The notes under the pieces: generated by a model
Databases searched by the model: none
The model's input: only the letters and a program-made list of their open reading frames with translations
Told to the model about the DNA's origin: nothing
Shown: in pieces, positions 13,201 to 25,100 of the stretch
Layout: every line of letters begins with the position of its first letter
How positions within the stretch are numbered: the stretch's first letter is position 1
Made by a program: the position numbers and the translations under genes
Assembly: GCA_028622995.1 (NCBI GenBank)
Contig: JAJQJQ010000005.1
Coordinates: 1,612,001 to 1,676,000, forward strand
Direction of reading: 5' to 3'
From: Panagrolaimus kolymaensis
Taxonomy: Eukaryota > Nematoda > Chromadorea > Rhabditida > Panagrolaimidae
Length of the DNA: 64,000 nt

Positions 13201-15880
13201 ACTTATGTGTTTGGAATTTATTTACCTTTATTAAAGCATTTTTTGCTTAAAGTGTAAAAACAGTAATTTTTGATGGCTTCCAAATCGTCACCATAGGATC
13301 CGTTTTGAAAAATATGATTGAAAATGGGTGTAAAAATACCTCAACACCAATAATAATAAAGCACTTTTCCTCTGCAATTTTTTTTCTTATTCAAAAAGTT
13401 TTTTTTTTCAATTTCTTGCATCAACGTTGATGCTAGTGTTAATAATTTCTGGTTGAAGGTCATAATTGGTATGCGATTCAAAATCCTCTTGGCAATAATC
13501 CTAAAAAAATATAAGATAAATATTTGGATAAAAAAATCCATATGCTTTATTGAGCTCCGTAACTCAAAACGAGTTTCTGCAATTTTAAAGCTTGATACAT
13601 GTGTTCAAAAAAAAAAAAACAGTTCATCGATTGAGGTGCTTCCCGTGGAGGGCTATAAAAACTTTGAAAGCAAATAATTATTAAATAAATAATTAAAAAT
13701 AATTGGCTTAAAATATTCATATGTCCAATTCAAGCCGTAACTCAAAGTTGATTTCATTTCTCAACACCTTTATGTTGTTGATACATGTGTTCAAAAAAAC
13801 AGTTCATCGATTAAGGTGCTTCCCGTGCATGCGATTCAAAATCCCGTTGGGAATAATTTTAATATAATTAATAAAAAATATTTGGATCAAAATATTCATA
13901 TGTCTAATTCAAGCCCTAATTCAAAACGAGATTCACTTATCTCTTCCTCTATGTTTGATGCCATACATATTTGTATGTCTGGAAATCAAAATTTTTGAAT
14001 TGCGGATATTTTTTTTATTTTCCAATTAATTTTTATTTATTTTTTTAACCGTATAAATGTATGCCAAAAGTAACTGGATGCCTCGAATAAAGAGATATGA
14101 AATTTCGATATTTCATACTCAATAACATAGGTATTTAATGTTCAGAGCCACATAGCTCGATCTGAGACTTATCTTTCACTAAAGAAATATTGATTGGTTT
14201 TTGTAGGATTTTATGTGATCTATCGAGCCCTATAAACAAATTTTTTTTAAAAGCTTACTTACTTATGTGTTTGGAATTTATTTACCTTTATTAAAGCATT
14301 TTTTTCTTAAAGTGTAAAAACAGTAATTTTTGATGGCTTCCAAATCGTCACCATAGGATCCGTTTTGAAAAATATGATTGAAAATGGGTGTAAAAATACC
14401 TCAACACCAATAATAATAAAGCACTTTTCCTCTGCAATTTTTTTTCTTATTCAAAAAGTTTTTTTTTTCAATTTCTTGCATCAACGTTGATGCTAGTGTT
14501 AATAATTTCTGGTTGAAGGTCATAATTGGTATGCGATTCAAAATCCTCTTGGCAATAATCCTAAAAAAATATAAGATAAATATTTGGATAAAAAAATCCA
14601 TATGCTTTATTGAGCTCCGTAACTCAAAACGAGTTTCTGCAATTTTAAAGCTTGATACATGTGTTCAAAAAAAAAAAAACAGTTCATCGATTGAGGTGCT
14701 TCCCGTGGAGGGCTATAAAAACTTTGAAAGCAAATAATTATTAAATAAATAATTAAAAATAATTGGCTTAAAATATTCATATGTCCAATTCAAGCCGTAA
14801 CTCAAAGTTGATTTCATTTCTCAACACCTTTATGTTGTTGATACATGTGTTCAAAAAAACAGTTCATCGATTAAGGTGCTTCCCGTGCATGCGATTCAAA
14901 ATCCCGTTGGGAATAATTTTAATATAATTAATAAAAAATATTTGGATCAAAATATTCATATGTCTAATTCAAGCCCTAATTCAAAACGAGATTCACTTAT
15001 CTCTTCCTCTATGTTTGATGCCATACATATTTGTATGTCTGGAAATCAAAATTTTTGAATTGCGGATATTTTTTTTATTTTCCAATTAATTTTTATTTAT
15101 TTTTTTAACCGTATAAATGTATGCCAAAAGTAACTGGATGCCTCGAATAAAGAGATATGAAATTTCGATATTTCATACTCAATAACATAGGTATTTAATG
15201 TTCAGAGCCACATAGCTCGATCTGAGACTTATCTTTCACTTAAGAAATATTGATTGGTTTTTGTAGGATTTTATGTGATCTATCGAGCCCTATAAACAAA
15301 TTTTTTTTAAAAGCTTACTTACTTATGTGTTTGGAATTTATTTACCTTTATTAAAGCATTTTTTGCTTAAAGTGTAAAAACAGTAATTTTTGATGGCTTC
15401 CAAATCGTCACCATAGGATCCGTTTTGAAAAATATGATTGAAAATGGGTGTAAAAATACCTCAACACCAATAATAATAAAGCACTTTTCCTCTGCAATTT
15501 TTTTTCTTATTCAAAAAGTTTTTTTTTTCAATTTCTTGCATCAACGTTGATGCTTGTGTTAATAATTTCTGGTTGAAGGTCATAATTGGTATGCGATTCA
15601 TAATCCTCTTGGCAATAATCCTAAAAAAATATAAGATAAATATTTGGATAAAAAAATCCATATGCTTTATTGAGCTCCGTAACTCAAAACGAGTTTTTGC
15701 AATTTTAAAGCTTGATACATGTGTTCAAAAAAAAAAAAACAGTTCATCGATTGAGGTGCTTCCCGTGGAGGGCTATAAAAACTTTGAAAGCGAATAATTA
15801 TTAAATAAATAATTAAAAATAATTGGCTTAAAATATTCATATGTCCAATTCAAGCCGTAACTCAAAGTTGATTTCATTTC

Positions 15881-16424
15881 GATCTTGCAAAACCATGCAA
15901 TTTATTTTTAGAAAATAAATATAAAAATTCCTGTGCTCCAAAATTTTGGAAGCCATAACAAAAAGTTGAATTTAAACATAATGATTTTTGTTTAATCAAC
16001 TTTACCAAAAATAAAAATATAAAATTATGATAGTTAAAATTTGAATAAACATAATTTTTGATTGGATTATGAAGAACTCTTTTCTATCAGTTTTTTCATT
16101 AATCACTGACTTTACTCTGTGATATTTGAAATCCATTTTTTGATGGCTGCTACTCTATTTGTAATTACTCATTGGTGGCAGGGATGGTTAGATATCCGGT
16201 TCCGCAGAAAAAAAGGTGGCCAAATGAGGTTATCAAAAAACAAAAATAAATTTAAAAAATCAACTTTTTGAGTGGCTTAAACAAATATAAAAAAAAGATT
16301 TTTTCATAAGACAAAAATTCAATGGAGAAAAAAACGTCATAATTAAATCATATTCTTGCTTATATTTTAATACCTAACTTTCTATTCCTTAATTGTTTAA
16401 TAAAGTGAATTCCAATTTCTTTTA
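15881..16424. other. Right flank of satellite array, no gene seen
   Basis: Unique AT-rich sequence begins abruptly at 15881 in the middle of a satellite unit. Positions 16179-16207 begin CAGGGATGG and then carry GATATCCGGTTCCGC, which loosely resembles the end of the hAT-type MITE at 58168; this may be a decayed element end. Nothing else is recognisable. Confidence 0.5.
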
Positions 16425-16439
16425 GTGTTTGTCATCGTC

Positions 16440-16751
16440 ATGTATTTGGTGGTCATTTTTGTTTGTGGTGGTATCATAGGCCCTAATGCATATGCTGAAA
16501 TAAATGCCGATCAAGTTGGAATTACTTTTGCTGGAAAGGCTGTTTGCCAACTTTTATCTTTCGGTTTTATTCTTTTTAAATCTGATATCCTTGATATGTT
16601 ACATTTATTAGAAGTTATCTTAGGCACCTTTTGCATTTTACTTACAGTAACTTATTATTTTGAAATTTTCCGTAGAAAAAGATTATCATCGTCTGGATTA
16701 TCATTTGTTTTAGTTGTTTTATTAAGCTTCAATTATTTATTAAATGCTTAG
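16440..16751 (+). CDS. Small hydrophobic membrane protein or last exon of a larger gene
   Basis: An open frame of about 103 residues from ATG 16440 to TAG 16751, preceded by a good splice or trans-splice acceptor (TTCTTTTAG ending at 16425). Hydrophobic stretches lie near the N-terminus (MYLVVIFVCGGIIG), in the middle (LLEVILGTFCILLTVTYY) and at the C-terminus (LSFVLVVLLSFNYLL), so it is likely a three-pass membrane protein. Two readings fit. It may be a single-exon gene whose spliced leader joins at 16426, or the terminal exon of a gene with earlier exons I cannot see. No family recognised. Confidence 0.45.
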   Translation: MYLVVIFVCGGIIGPNAYAEINADQVGITFAGKAVCQLLSFGFILFKSDILDMLHLLEVILGTFCILLTVTYYFEIFRRKRLSSSGLSFVLVVLLSFNYLLNA

Positions 16752-17162
16752 TAACTTACAATTTAATTAATTCGTGTTATATAGCTTCTTTGTAAACATA
16801 TTTATATTTTCTCATCTTTGTAACGATTTCTAAATAAATTATTTCTTATAAAACCAGATTTTAATGTGAAAAACTTGTTTAGGAAGAGGAAGTGTTCTTT
16901 GAAAAAAAGAGTTTAACTCAATTCAGCAAATGGTTTGATTTATTGTCAAAAGATACAGATATAAATGTTTATTTTAATTGTGATACATCAACCAGAAACA
17001 AAAATAATATAAACGCTGTGAATACAAAAGTGTTAAACGTTAAATAAATAATCGGATGATTCGTCATCAGATATTTTAATTACACATTATTTTTGTGAAT
17101 TGCTTTACCTATTTCTCCGATAAAACAACATAAAATAAATTGGATTATGCTATTAATAAAAA

Positions 17163-17711
17163 TTATAATATAATCATTCCTATTTGCATTCTCATTTCGA
17201 TGAATAAAGAAAAGATGGCAGGAATTAATACACCAATCCATGACCTATAAATAAAAAAAGTGAATATTTTACATTTAAATATTTTTTTAATTACAGTAGT
17301 AAATTCTAAACAAAGAAAAAAATCTTCAAAATTAAGAATACGGTAATGAGTTTCATAAAGTTCATTAAAAATAAAAATTATATTGCAAAATAAATATAAA
17401 AATGAACCTAAAAGTTTTGCAGTCAAGACAACTTGTGCAGCTTGATGAAAAAAAATTGGCTGTAAATTTAAATAAGGCCTTCCAAATTTATGGCAACCAT
17501 GAATCAAAACATTGATAAAAGCGCAAATAGCAAGTTTATTCAAATTTTTTAAATATTCTTTCTTTTGGGCTTTTTTCTTTTTTTCTTGAAATAATGGAAA
17601 GTAATTGTCGCTAATTTTAAGTGGAAGCAAATCCATTTTTTTAAACAAAGTCGAATTAAGATAAATGAATAAATTCGGCAGAGCAAAAGTGAATAAAAAA
17701 AAGACAAACAA
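17163..17711 (-). CDS. Possible multi-pass membrane protein fragment, unrecognised
   Basis: An open minus-strand frame of 182 codons rich in Phe, Leu and Ile with several membrane-like stretches and a basic Lys-rich loop around residues 43-52. It could be part of a nematode chemoreceptor-type gene, but I see no diagnostic motif and no confident exon borders. The AT-rich base composition alone can give hydrophobic open frames, so this may be spurious. Confidence 0.25.
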   Translation of the reverse strand: MFVFFLFTFALPNLFIYLNSTLFKKMDLLPLKISDNYFPLFQEKKKKAQKKEYLKNLNKLAICAFINVLIHGCHKFGRPYLNLQPIFFHQAAQVVLTAKLLGSFLYLFCNIIFIFNELYETHYRILNFEDFFLCLEFTTVIKKIFKCKIFTFFIYRSWIGVLIPAIFSLFIEMRMQIGMIIL

Positions 17712-18091
17712 ATAACGATTCCGTAAAAAAAACGTTTTGCTCTTGCAACAACAAACAAAAAAAAGACCAAAAAAAATTTCTTTCGACTATTCCATATTGG
17801 TTTTCACCATTAAAAAAGCCTATGTCTCTTTTGTTTATTGATTTGACCCTTTTTATAAAAAATTGGCAAACGAATCATATTTTTTTTTGCACTGACTCAT
17901 AGACATGGTTCAATCAGAAAGGCAACAAGCAACAACATTCCTCTAAAATAACCAAAAACCTGCTTGCCAAAAAGAGAAAAATCTTAATTTATTTTTTTGA
18001 CAAAAAAATAAAATTTTAAAATGAAAAAAAAGCCATTTATTTTTTCATACAATACAATATTTTTTGGTTTTCAATAATAAAATGTTGAAAG

Positions 18092-19350
18092 TTATTTTCT
18101 AAATATCATTTCTTTACTTTGTGATCGTGGGATTCGTCGTTGTTTATTAAGTCCAAATTGTGAATGTTTGACAACGCCAGCTGGGAGAGTTGGAAAATGT
18201 GGAAGAAGACTTTTTTGAGCCATTTTACTTTTTTCTCCTTGCTTCTGTTGCTTTGAATGGAGATTATTATTTTCGTTATTGTTATTTCCTTCAAATTGTG
18301 TACAACAAAATTGATTATTCACAACTTGATTATTTGGATTTCCACCAAATGGAAAATTTTGATATTTACAATTATTTTTTGTTGTAAATGGAATTCCTTC
18401 TTCCATAAGAGTTTGGCCATCACGAATAAGGATTCTTGCCATCATTCCTCCATATCCATACCCGCCATTACCCTCCCATTTAACAAATTCCACAGCAATA
18501 ATAAATTTGCTATCTCCATTTGGAAATGGAATGGAACCACACGAAACATCAGAACCTCCAACGTCGCTAAAAAAAGAGATTAGTTTAAAAAAAACATATG
18601 ATCATCGCCTGGTTTTATAACTAGAAAAATCCCTTACTTATCACACATCCAATATTGATTAAGAAAATAATCCACGCTATAATTATAACCATTGGGTCCA
18701 GTAAAATTTCCCAATGCCCAAAGAGTATTATTTCCATCCAAATTAAAAGTCATGGAAGAGGTTGCAAAAACGCTGTAATTATCATCGATATTTAAAATGG
18801 ATGAACGACTTTGAAATGTTGTGCATCGAGGTGAATTAGATGGAGCTTGAGAAACGGGTTTAAATTCCATACAACAATGAATTTCTTTATCCACTAAATT
18901 AGATTGATTTGCAATATCATTGGAACATAATTTATCCAAAGTATACATAGTTCCATCAAGTCCAAAAAAACCTGAATCATCCACAATTCCATGAAAGAAT
19001 TCTATTCCCGTTGCATCAGGGAAATATGCATCAATTGCAAATGTTGTATTCCCAATGGGAACTTCAAATGGTGTTGATAAATCGGTAGTACAACCTCCAG
19101 CTACACAAAATTTATTTGCTGTGAAATTATATACAAAATTATAAACATCCACATCCCTAATTGAAAGATATTGAATTCCATCTCGAAGATAAACGGATAA
19201 AACAGCTGAACCAGTAATATTACCATAATCATATTCATCAAAAATATTTGTGGTTGAAATTCGTGTGCATCTCATAGGAGTGCTAAATCCAAGATTGAAA
19301 AAGCTTGGAAGAAAGAAAGTTATTGCAATCAAATAAAAATAGTCTCTCAT
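18092..19350 (-). CDS. Secreted protein with two ~150-residue repeats ending in CC
   Basis: Two exons: 19350-18638 and 18566-18092. The donor GTAAGG and the TTTTTTTAG acceptor rejoin a split Asn codon (238), giving 395 residues. The N-terminus (MRDYFYLIAITFFLPSFFNLGFS) is a signal peptide, so the product is probably secreted or lumenal. Two repeats are visible. Repeat one starts near RCTRISTT (residue 28) and ends in the Cys pair 159-160 (HCCMEF). Repeat two starts at RCTTFQSRS and ends in the Cys pair 325-326 (FCCTQF). A low-complexity Asn/Lys-rich tail with basic clusters follows. The same start and end signatures occur three times in the gene at 48450-50345, so the two are paralogues by repeat. 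NxT/NxS glycosylation sites are frequent. No known domain recognised. Confidence 0.8.
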
Positions 19351-19898
19351 TTTGACGATTCACACAAAAAAATGTTAGAACTCAGAAAAAGCAATTATTG
19401 GTTAAATAGGTATTATCGAAAACACAAAGAATACATAAAAAATAAAACACACCTTAATTTGACATATGCAATGATAAAAACTTTTTTATTACTCCTTTTT
19501 GCTGGAGAAGAGTTTGCTTATTCGTGATGAACTTTAGCTTTTATTCCTATAAAATTTTGATAATCGTTAATTAAAATGCATTAAAAAAGCAATCGAATTA
19601 CTTCTTGCTTGTTGCTATAGTTTTATGTACTTAGTTTGATAAAGACCTTCTTCAAGCAAAATTAGCTGAACTAATGATTCATTCATTAATTGTTTACAAC
19701 AAACAACCTTTTCCAACATGAAGTCCAGGAACTCAAAGAATCAACCAAACAACAATCCAAAAACCAACTTTTTTCTGTTAGTTTTAGTTTCATAATTCAA
19801 AAAGAAATATTTAAAAATTTTACACTTTTTATTTACACATTTTAATAAATTATTACAATTAAAACAAAATACAGAAAAAAGAAAGAAAAAGAAGACGT
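19351..19898. other. Intergenic, no gene seen
   Basis: About 550 bp of AT-rich sequence between the start of the 18-kb secreted gene and the 3' end of the next minus-strand gene. It probably holds the promoter of the former and the 3' UTR of the latter. No further feature recognised. Confidence 0.5.
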
Positions 19899-21230
19899 TT
19901 ACAAAGTTGTTGAGTTTTCAGAGAACCAAATATCTTCTTGCAAAATTGGAACATAATCAGATTCAACAAAATATCGAACATTTCGACCACTTTTAGATGT
20001 ATTGCCACGATCATTCACACCTTTTCGTGCAACCCACATCCATGATTCAAGCATATCAGGATTAATGATTACTCCACCAAAGTAATACAGTACATCTAAA
20101 AAAATATGGGTTTAGAAGAGAGCATGAAAACAAAAACGAAACATACCAAAGAAAAGTTTTGATGCTTCACGAGAAAGTGGATCACGATTGCTATGATTGA
20201 TGAAACCTTTAGCAGCTTTAACATTTCCATCAGCATCTCGAAGAATATGGTTGATAAAGAAGTCACGAGGAAATAAATGTCCAGCAATAACAGCTCCACA
20301 ATGCGAAGGATTTTTCAAATGTGGAAGAAGATCAACGGTTTTTGAAAGCTTTTCATAGATACTTGAGCCATCAATGTTCTAAAAATTAAAGAATTAGCTA
20401 CAACATAAACAAGAATTAAAAAGGCAAAGAAAGAAACTAACAATATCCAAAAGCCCAATTTGCTTCTTGATTAATTCTCCTTTCAAAGCATCCATCAAGT
20501 AATCAGCTGGCCGAATTTCATCATCAATAATAACATTGTAACCACCTTTGTGAGCTTTAAAAATTCTTCCACGATTGATTCGTTTCTTGGAGGATGATGG
20601 TGAATCAGCAGCAATTGAAGACTTTGAAATGACATATGGCAAAAGAGAATTTGATTTTTCATTTGGCTTTGATGTTGTTCTTTTACTAGCAGCTCCTTTG
20701 TTGATATTTGATGAGGTATGAGCAGCATCAAAAAGTGTATGATGAGTAGCAGATGGTCCACGATTAGAAGAAGCAACAGCTGAAAGTGATTGAGTAAAAG
20801 CATTCATCATTTGAGCAAATGGTTCAGAAGTTGCAGCATGAATAATTGAAGCTAATAGATTCAGAGTTAAAGGATTGATAGAATTAGGATCAAACTGTGG
20901 AATTTCTTTTGGAAAATTTGATGACATAGCCATTGACTTTGGTGGTTGAGGCATAGTTGTTGAATCATTAGCATCTTCAGCTGCATCAGAAACACTTTGG
21001 CTTTGACCATTATCATTGACATCACCATCATTCGAATTGACACGAGTATCCGAGCAAGCACCATTGATACGAACATCACAGGCATCAACAGCAGCAGCGT
21101 CATTCGAAGTTGTTAGCATATGCTTAATATCAGCAACATCAGAATCTTCTTCAGCTTTAAATGATACTGGCATAGGAGGCGGAAGATTACTAAATTCTTT
21201 AACAAATTCAGATAAACTTTTTTGAACCAT
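19899..21230 (-). CDS. Unrecognised 405-residue protein with disordered head and compact C-terminal domain
   Basis: Three exons: 21230-20442, 20378-20147 and 20095-19899, with phases that agree (0, then a split Asp codon). Residues 1-240 are low-complexity and rich in Ser, Asn, Ala and Asp, ending in a basic patch (KKRINRGRIFKAHKGG). Residues ~240-405 look like a folded domain: NVIIDDEIRPADYLMDAL, then HCGAVIAGHLFPRDFF, then YYFGGVIINPDMLESWMWV. I do not recognise the family. The basic patch and acidic/Ser-rich head would suit a nuclear protein, but that is inference. ATG 21230 is chosen because the upstream extension of the frame only offers GTG. Confidence 0.75.
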
Positions 21231-21500
21231 AGTTTTAAAAGCAGCAGCCAACAAAAGCAAGAGAAAGAAATCAAAGCCAACAAAAGCAAGAGAAGCAAAA
21301 CAAACAGCGAAGAAGAGTTTGAACACTTGTTAATCAACAGAATGAATTGAAAAACCACCAATTTTCAATTCTCAAATACCATAAGTTTGAGCAATTTTTT
21401 TGGAACTTTCATGTTAAACCTTGAAAATATGGCTGCTAAGAACCAATAAATTTGAATGGAGTTGCTAGCAGCCATAATTCAGTTCGAAATGAGTTTACAA

Positions 21501-21757
21501 TAGGGTTGTCGATTTCCCGGGAATTTCCCGGGAAATGCCTCAGGGCATTTGGACATAATTCAAATTAATTTTGGTTTTTTTACAAATTTGTAAAGAAAAT
21601 ATGAATTCACCATGCTTTTTCTATGTAATGCCAAAAAAAATACATAAAAATAAGTCATCAATAAAAAGTTATGCTGAAATTTCCCGCATTTCCCGGGAAA
21701 TTTCCCGGGAAATTTTGCACGCAAGCGGGAAATTTCCCGGGAAATTCGACAACCCTA
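21501..21757. mobile_element. hAT-type MITE, 257 bp, TIR TAGGGTTGTCGA
   Basis: Terminal inverted repeats TAGGGTTGTCGA continue inward as near-identical inverted runs of the palindromic unit AATTTCCCGGGAAA. The element is flanked by the 8-bp direct repeat GTTTACAA (21493-21500 and 21758-21765), the signature of hAT transposition. Because the element ends in TA, the visible direct repeat can be read as up to 11 bp. It has no coding capacity and must rely on a transposase elsewhere. It lies between the unrecognised gene at 19.9-21.2 kb and topoisomerase II. Intact ends and duplications suggest a fairly recent insertion. Confidence 0.85.
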
Positions 21758-21767
21758 GTTTACAATA

Positions 21768-22164
21768 CCTTTTCATGGGAATGATTAATGTGATGCGTGA
21801 TGGAAGCAAACTAAAATAATTCACGCAAGCTTCAGGTTGGTCATTCAAAAGCTGAAGAAACTAAAATTAGGCAAGCAACTTTGGGATTCTTTTCGTTCCA
21901 AAACAAAGAATTATTTCGAAAAATTGATCACAACCTTAAAATTACGAGCAATACCAAAAGGGAAGCTTTAGGCTATGATTAAAGTATCGTCATATCAAAT
22001 TAGAGAGGTTACGACAAGAAATTACTGCAGATCATAAAACAATGTACACAAAATTTTTTATTTATCAATATTTATTCAAACCGAAACATGATTCACAAAT
22101 TAAAGAAAAAACAATATAACAGAAAAAAAGAGATCATTTAGTAAAATTGCACGATTAATGAAGT
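21768..22164. other. Intergenic, 3' side of topoisomerase II
   Basis: About 400 bp with no supported coding sequence. It should contain the 3' UTR of the minus-strand topoisomerase II gene. Confidence 0.5.
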
Positions 22165-25100
22165 TTAAACAAAGAAATCATTATCTTCATCATCAGATAT
22201 ATGAATCCGTGCTTTCTTAGGTTTGGGTGCTTCTTTCTCTGAATCTTCATCGTCGTCGCTTTCTTCAATGACATATTTCTTAGTAGCAGCGGCAGCAGCA
22301 GCACGACGAGGAGCATTACGTTTGACTGGAGCAATTTCAACTTCATCATCGTCAGCATCCGAGAGAACATCATCATCGTCAGCATCCGAGATAACTTCAA
22401 CATCGTCTTCATCATCTGAAACTACGACCTTCTTAGCAGGAGCTTTGCGCTTTGGTTCAGCTTTAGCAACTTTTGATTTTGGTTCAGCTTTGGACTTTGG
22501 TTCAGCTTTGGTCTTTGACTCAGCTTTGGACTTTGACTCAGCTTTGGACTTTGGCTCAGCTTTGGATTTTGGTTCAACTTTGGTACGTTTTTGAGCAGTT
22601 TTCTTTGGCTTGATATCTTCCATTTCAACATCGCAATCCAAATCATTCTAAAAAGTTGATTTTGTTAGAATAAAATAAAAGAATAAGCGAAAAAACTTAC
22701 AACTTCATTGCTAGGATCTTCGTTTTCTTCGTTACCTTCATCAAGCATCTCGCCAATATTCATTTCTTTTTTAACATTGGGTTCAGTTTTGACGACTCGT
22801 TTTGTTGGCTTGACTTCATATTTTTCTTTCATATGAGTGATCGTTGGTTCAACACGAATAGCATTTGGATTTGGTTTAACTTCAGCAAAGAGTGCTTGAG
22901 CTTTCTTCCCTTTACCACCAGCAGCTTTATCCTTTGAAATTTTCTTTGCAGCGATTTTGATTGCTTCTTCAATATCACCTTCTTCTTTACGTTCTTGCTT
23001 TTCCAAAGCTTCCAAGAATTTCTCCAAGTCTTCTTCCCAAAGATCACTCCATGTTTTCCCTTGAAGTACAGCTAATTCGACTTTCTTAGCTTCAGATTCA
23101 GCAAGAAGTTTATCCTTTTCTTCAGTTGAGAGCTTCCACAATTGCTGACCAACAAGATAATCATAGTCTTGAACGCGCTTTTCATTGGTGCCAGAAGCTT
23201 CAGCGGCATCTTCTTCGTCAGCGGATTCTTCGTCATTTCCAACTTCACCAGCAGATTCAATTTCCTTTTTCTTTTGAATTTCTTTCCATTTTTTAACTGG
23301 ATCTGGAGGGAAATTGAGTTTGACAAGTTGATCAATGATGGCAGCTTTCTTTTTGTTTTCAATGAAAATCTTGTTGTCGATCTTAAGCAAAATGAAGCGA
23401 GCCTAAAAACATACAATGCATTACAATAACCAAATGTTTTAAGTAACATACTTTATGAGAAAGTTGATCACTTTGAGCTTGAAGCATGCCTTCGACATAA
23501 CGTTTTCGATCAATATAAACCTTCTTACGTACTTCATAGAATTCACGACAAATATCTTCAGGACAGGTAAACTTTCTCAAACATCCAGCACCATCGAAAA
23601 GAACCATGGAAGTTGTAGAAATAGCAGATTGAAGTTTCAAAACTTTATGCAATCCTTGTGATTCAGCTTTCTTTAATTTATCGGAAGGAATTTTGATGAT
23701 AAACTTTACAGTAACATCGGTATGATATTCTTTGAAATCCGTAACTTGAAGTTCAGCTTTGTTGTCGTTTTCAAGCAATGGTTCAATAACAGCTTCTTTG
23801 TAATGTTGCGTCCATGATTTAACAGGAAGTTCAGTGATTTCAATGGTGTCATCAGAGAGGACACTAACTTCACCATTACAGCAGAAATGTTGAGCATCTA
23901 ATTCCACAATAGTTCCATTGAAATGCTTGTACCATGGGATGAGACGTTTAATGGGTTCACCACGGATCAAACGACGAATATTTTCAACAAGATCACGAGG
24001 ATTGTAATTCGGCACCTTTGTAGACCAAGCAGTACCAATGCCTTCAGCACCATTGCAAAGCACAACAGGAATAATTGGAGCATACCATTCAGGTTCAATA
24101 CGTTGATTTTCTTCATACAAGAATTTAAGAACATATTCATCATCAGAGGGAAAGAGAGCTTTAGTAACAGGGCTAAAAAAACCGTTGAAATTAATGGTTA
24201 AAAGGAAAAAACTAAAACTTACTTCAATTGAGTGAAAATGTAACGAGCACTAGCTGAATCTTTACCACCTTGAAGACGAGTACCGAATTGACCAATGGGA
24301 AGAAGAAGGTTGATATTGTTGGTACCAACGAAGTCTTGAGCCAGGTTAACAATGGTTGACATAAGAGATGCCTAAAATATTATCGTAAAAGTCGTATTCC
24401 ATTAACCAAAAAACTTACTTCACCGTGATGATATGCAGACATTTCTCCAACAGCACCAGCAAGTTGAGCAACTTTGACTTCTTTCTTATCAGCTCGCTTG
24501 AAACATGTGAAGAGAACTTTTCTTTGACCAGGTTTTAAACCATCAACAAGGCTGGGAATTGAACGTTCATTATCAGTGTTTGAGAAAAGAATAAGTTCAC
24601 GATTGATGAAATCACTGTAGCTAACAGCACGAGTATCTTTACTATAAAGGTAATCTTCTGTACCATTTTCAAGACGAATTTGTTTACGAACTTCCATCCA
24701 TCGAGTAAGCCAATCTTTACGTTCTTCAATCTTTTTCTTTGAAAATGCAAGATCAATTGCATCATCACATGGTTGACCATCATACTTGAATTTAATACGA
24801 TGTCTAAGCATATCAGAAAAGTATTCTTTGGCTTCTTTGGAAGTGGAAGTACCCAAACCTAAAAACAGAAAGGCATATTAATGGAAAAAAAGGTTTAGAA
24901 AAATTCATACCTTTGTAGTATTTGATACGGTAAGTTTTCCAATTTGCTGTATTTTGACGCCATTCAGCATATTCAGGAATACTGAAGAATGAAATTTCTT
25001 CCTTTGCTTTGGTTGCTTTGATGATAGGAGTGATGAATTCTTCGACAAAGTTCTTCTTGATCAAGTTAGGCCAGTTGTAATGGATGAAGTTGATGACGAG

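Larger units (their letters stand above)
541..15880. repeat. Satellite array, 14.46 copies of a 1060-1061 bp unit
   Basis: Units start at 541, 1602, 2663, 3724, 4784, 5845, 6905, 7965, 9025, 10086, 11147, 12208, 13269 and 14329. A partial unit of 492 bp runs from 15389 to 15880. Copies are nearly identical. The 1-bp length difference comes from an adenine run of 13 (copies 4, 6-8, 13-15) or 14. A few substitutions are shared by neighbouring copies. Every unit begins with TTTGATGGCTTCC. The short ORFs of 60-74 codons that recur in each unit (for example 613-813 minus and 1089-1271 plus) run through homopolymer tracts, change length with the adenine run, and look like no known protein, so I do not call them genes. 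Function is unknown; a heterochromatic or subtelomeric satellite is the default reading. Confidence 0.97.

Noticed and set aside
613..15797. Recurring 60-74 codon open frames in each satellite unit
   Set aside because: They are by-products of the repeat, run through homopolymers, change end with the adenine-run length and resemble no protein.
541..15880. CRISPR-like or rDNA array
   Set aside because: Units are 1060 bp with no variable spacers, and no rRNA-like conserved sequence is visible.
16179..16207. Possible hAT element end
   Set aside because: Only partial resemblance to the 58168 MITE, with no second end or target duplication.
21492..21767. Reading the first MITE's duplication as 11 bp (Mutator-like)
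   Set aside because: With TAGGG...CCCTA termini the flank resolves to 8 bp, consistent with hAT; the extra matching bases belong to the element ends and neighbouring sequence.
22223..22594. 123-codon plus-strand frame rich in Ser
   Set aside because: It is the antisense shadow of the Lys/acidic repeats in the topoisomerase II tail.
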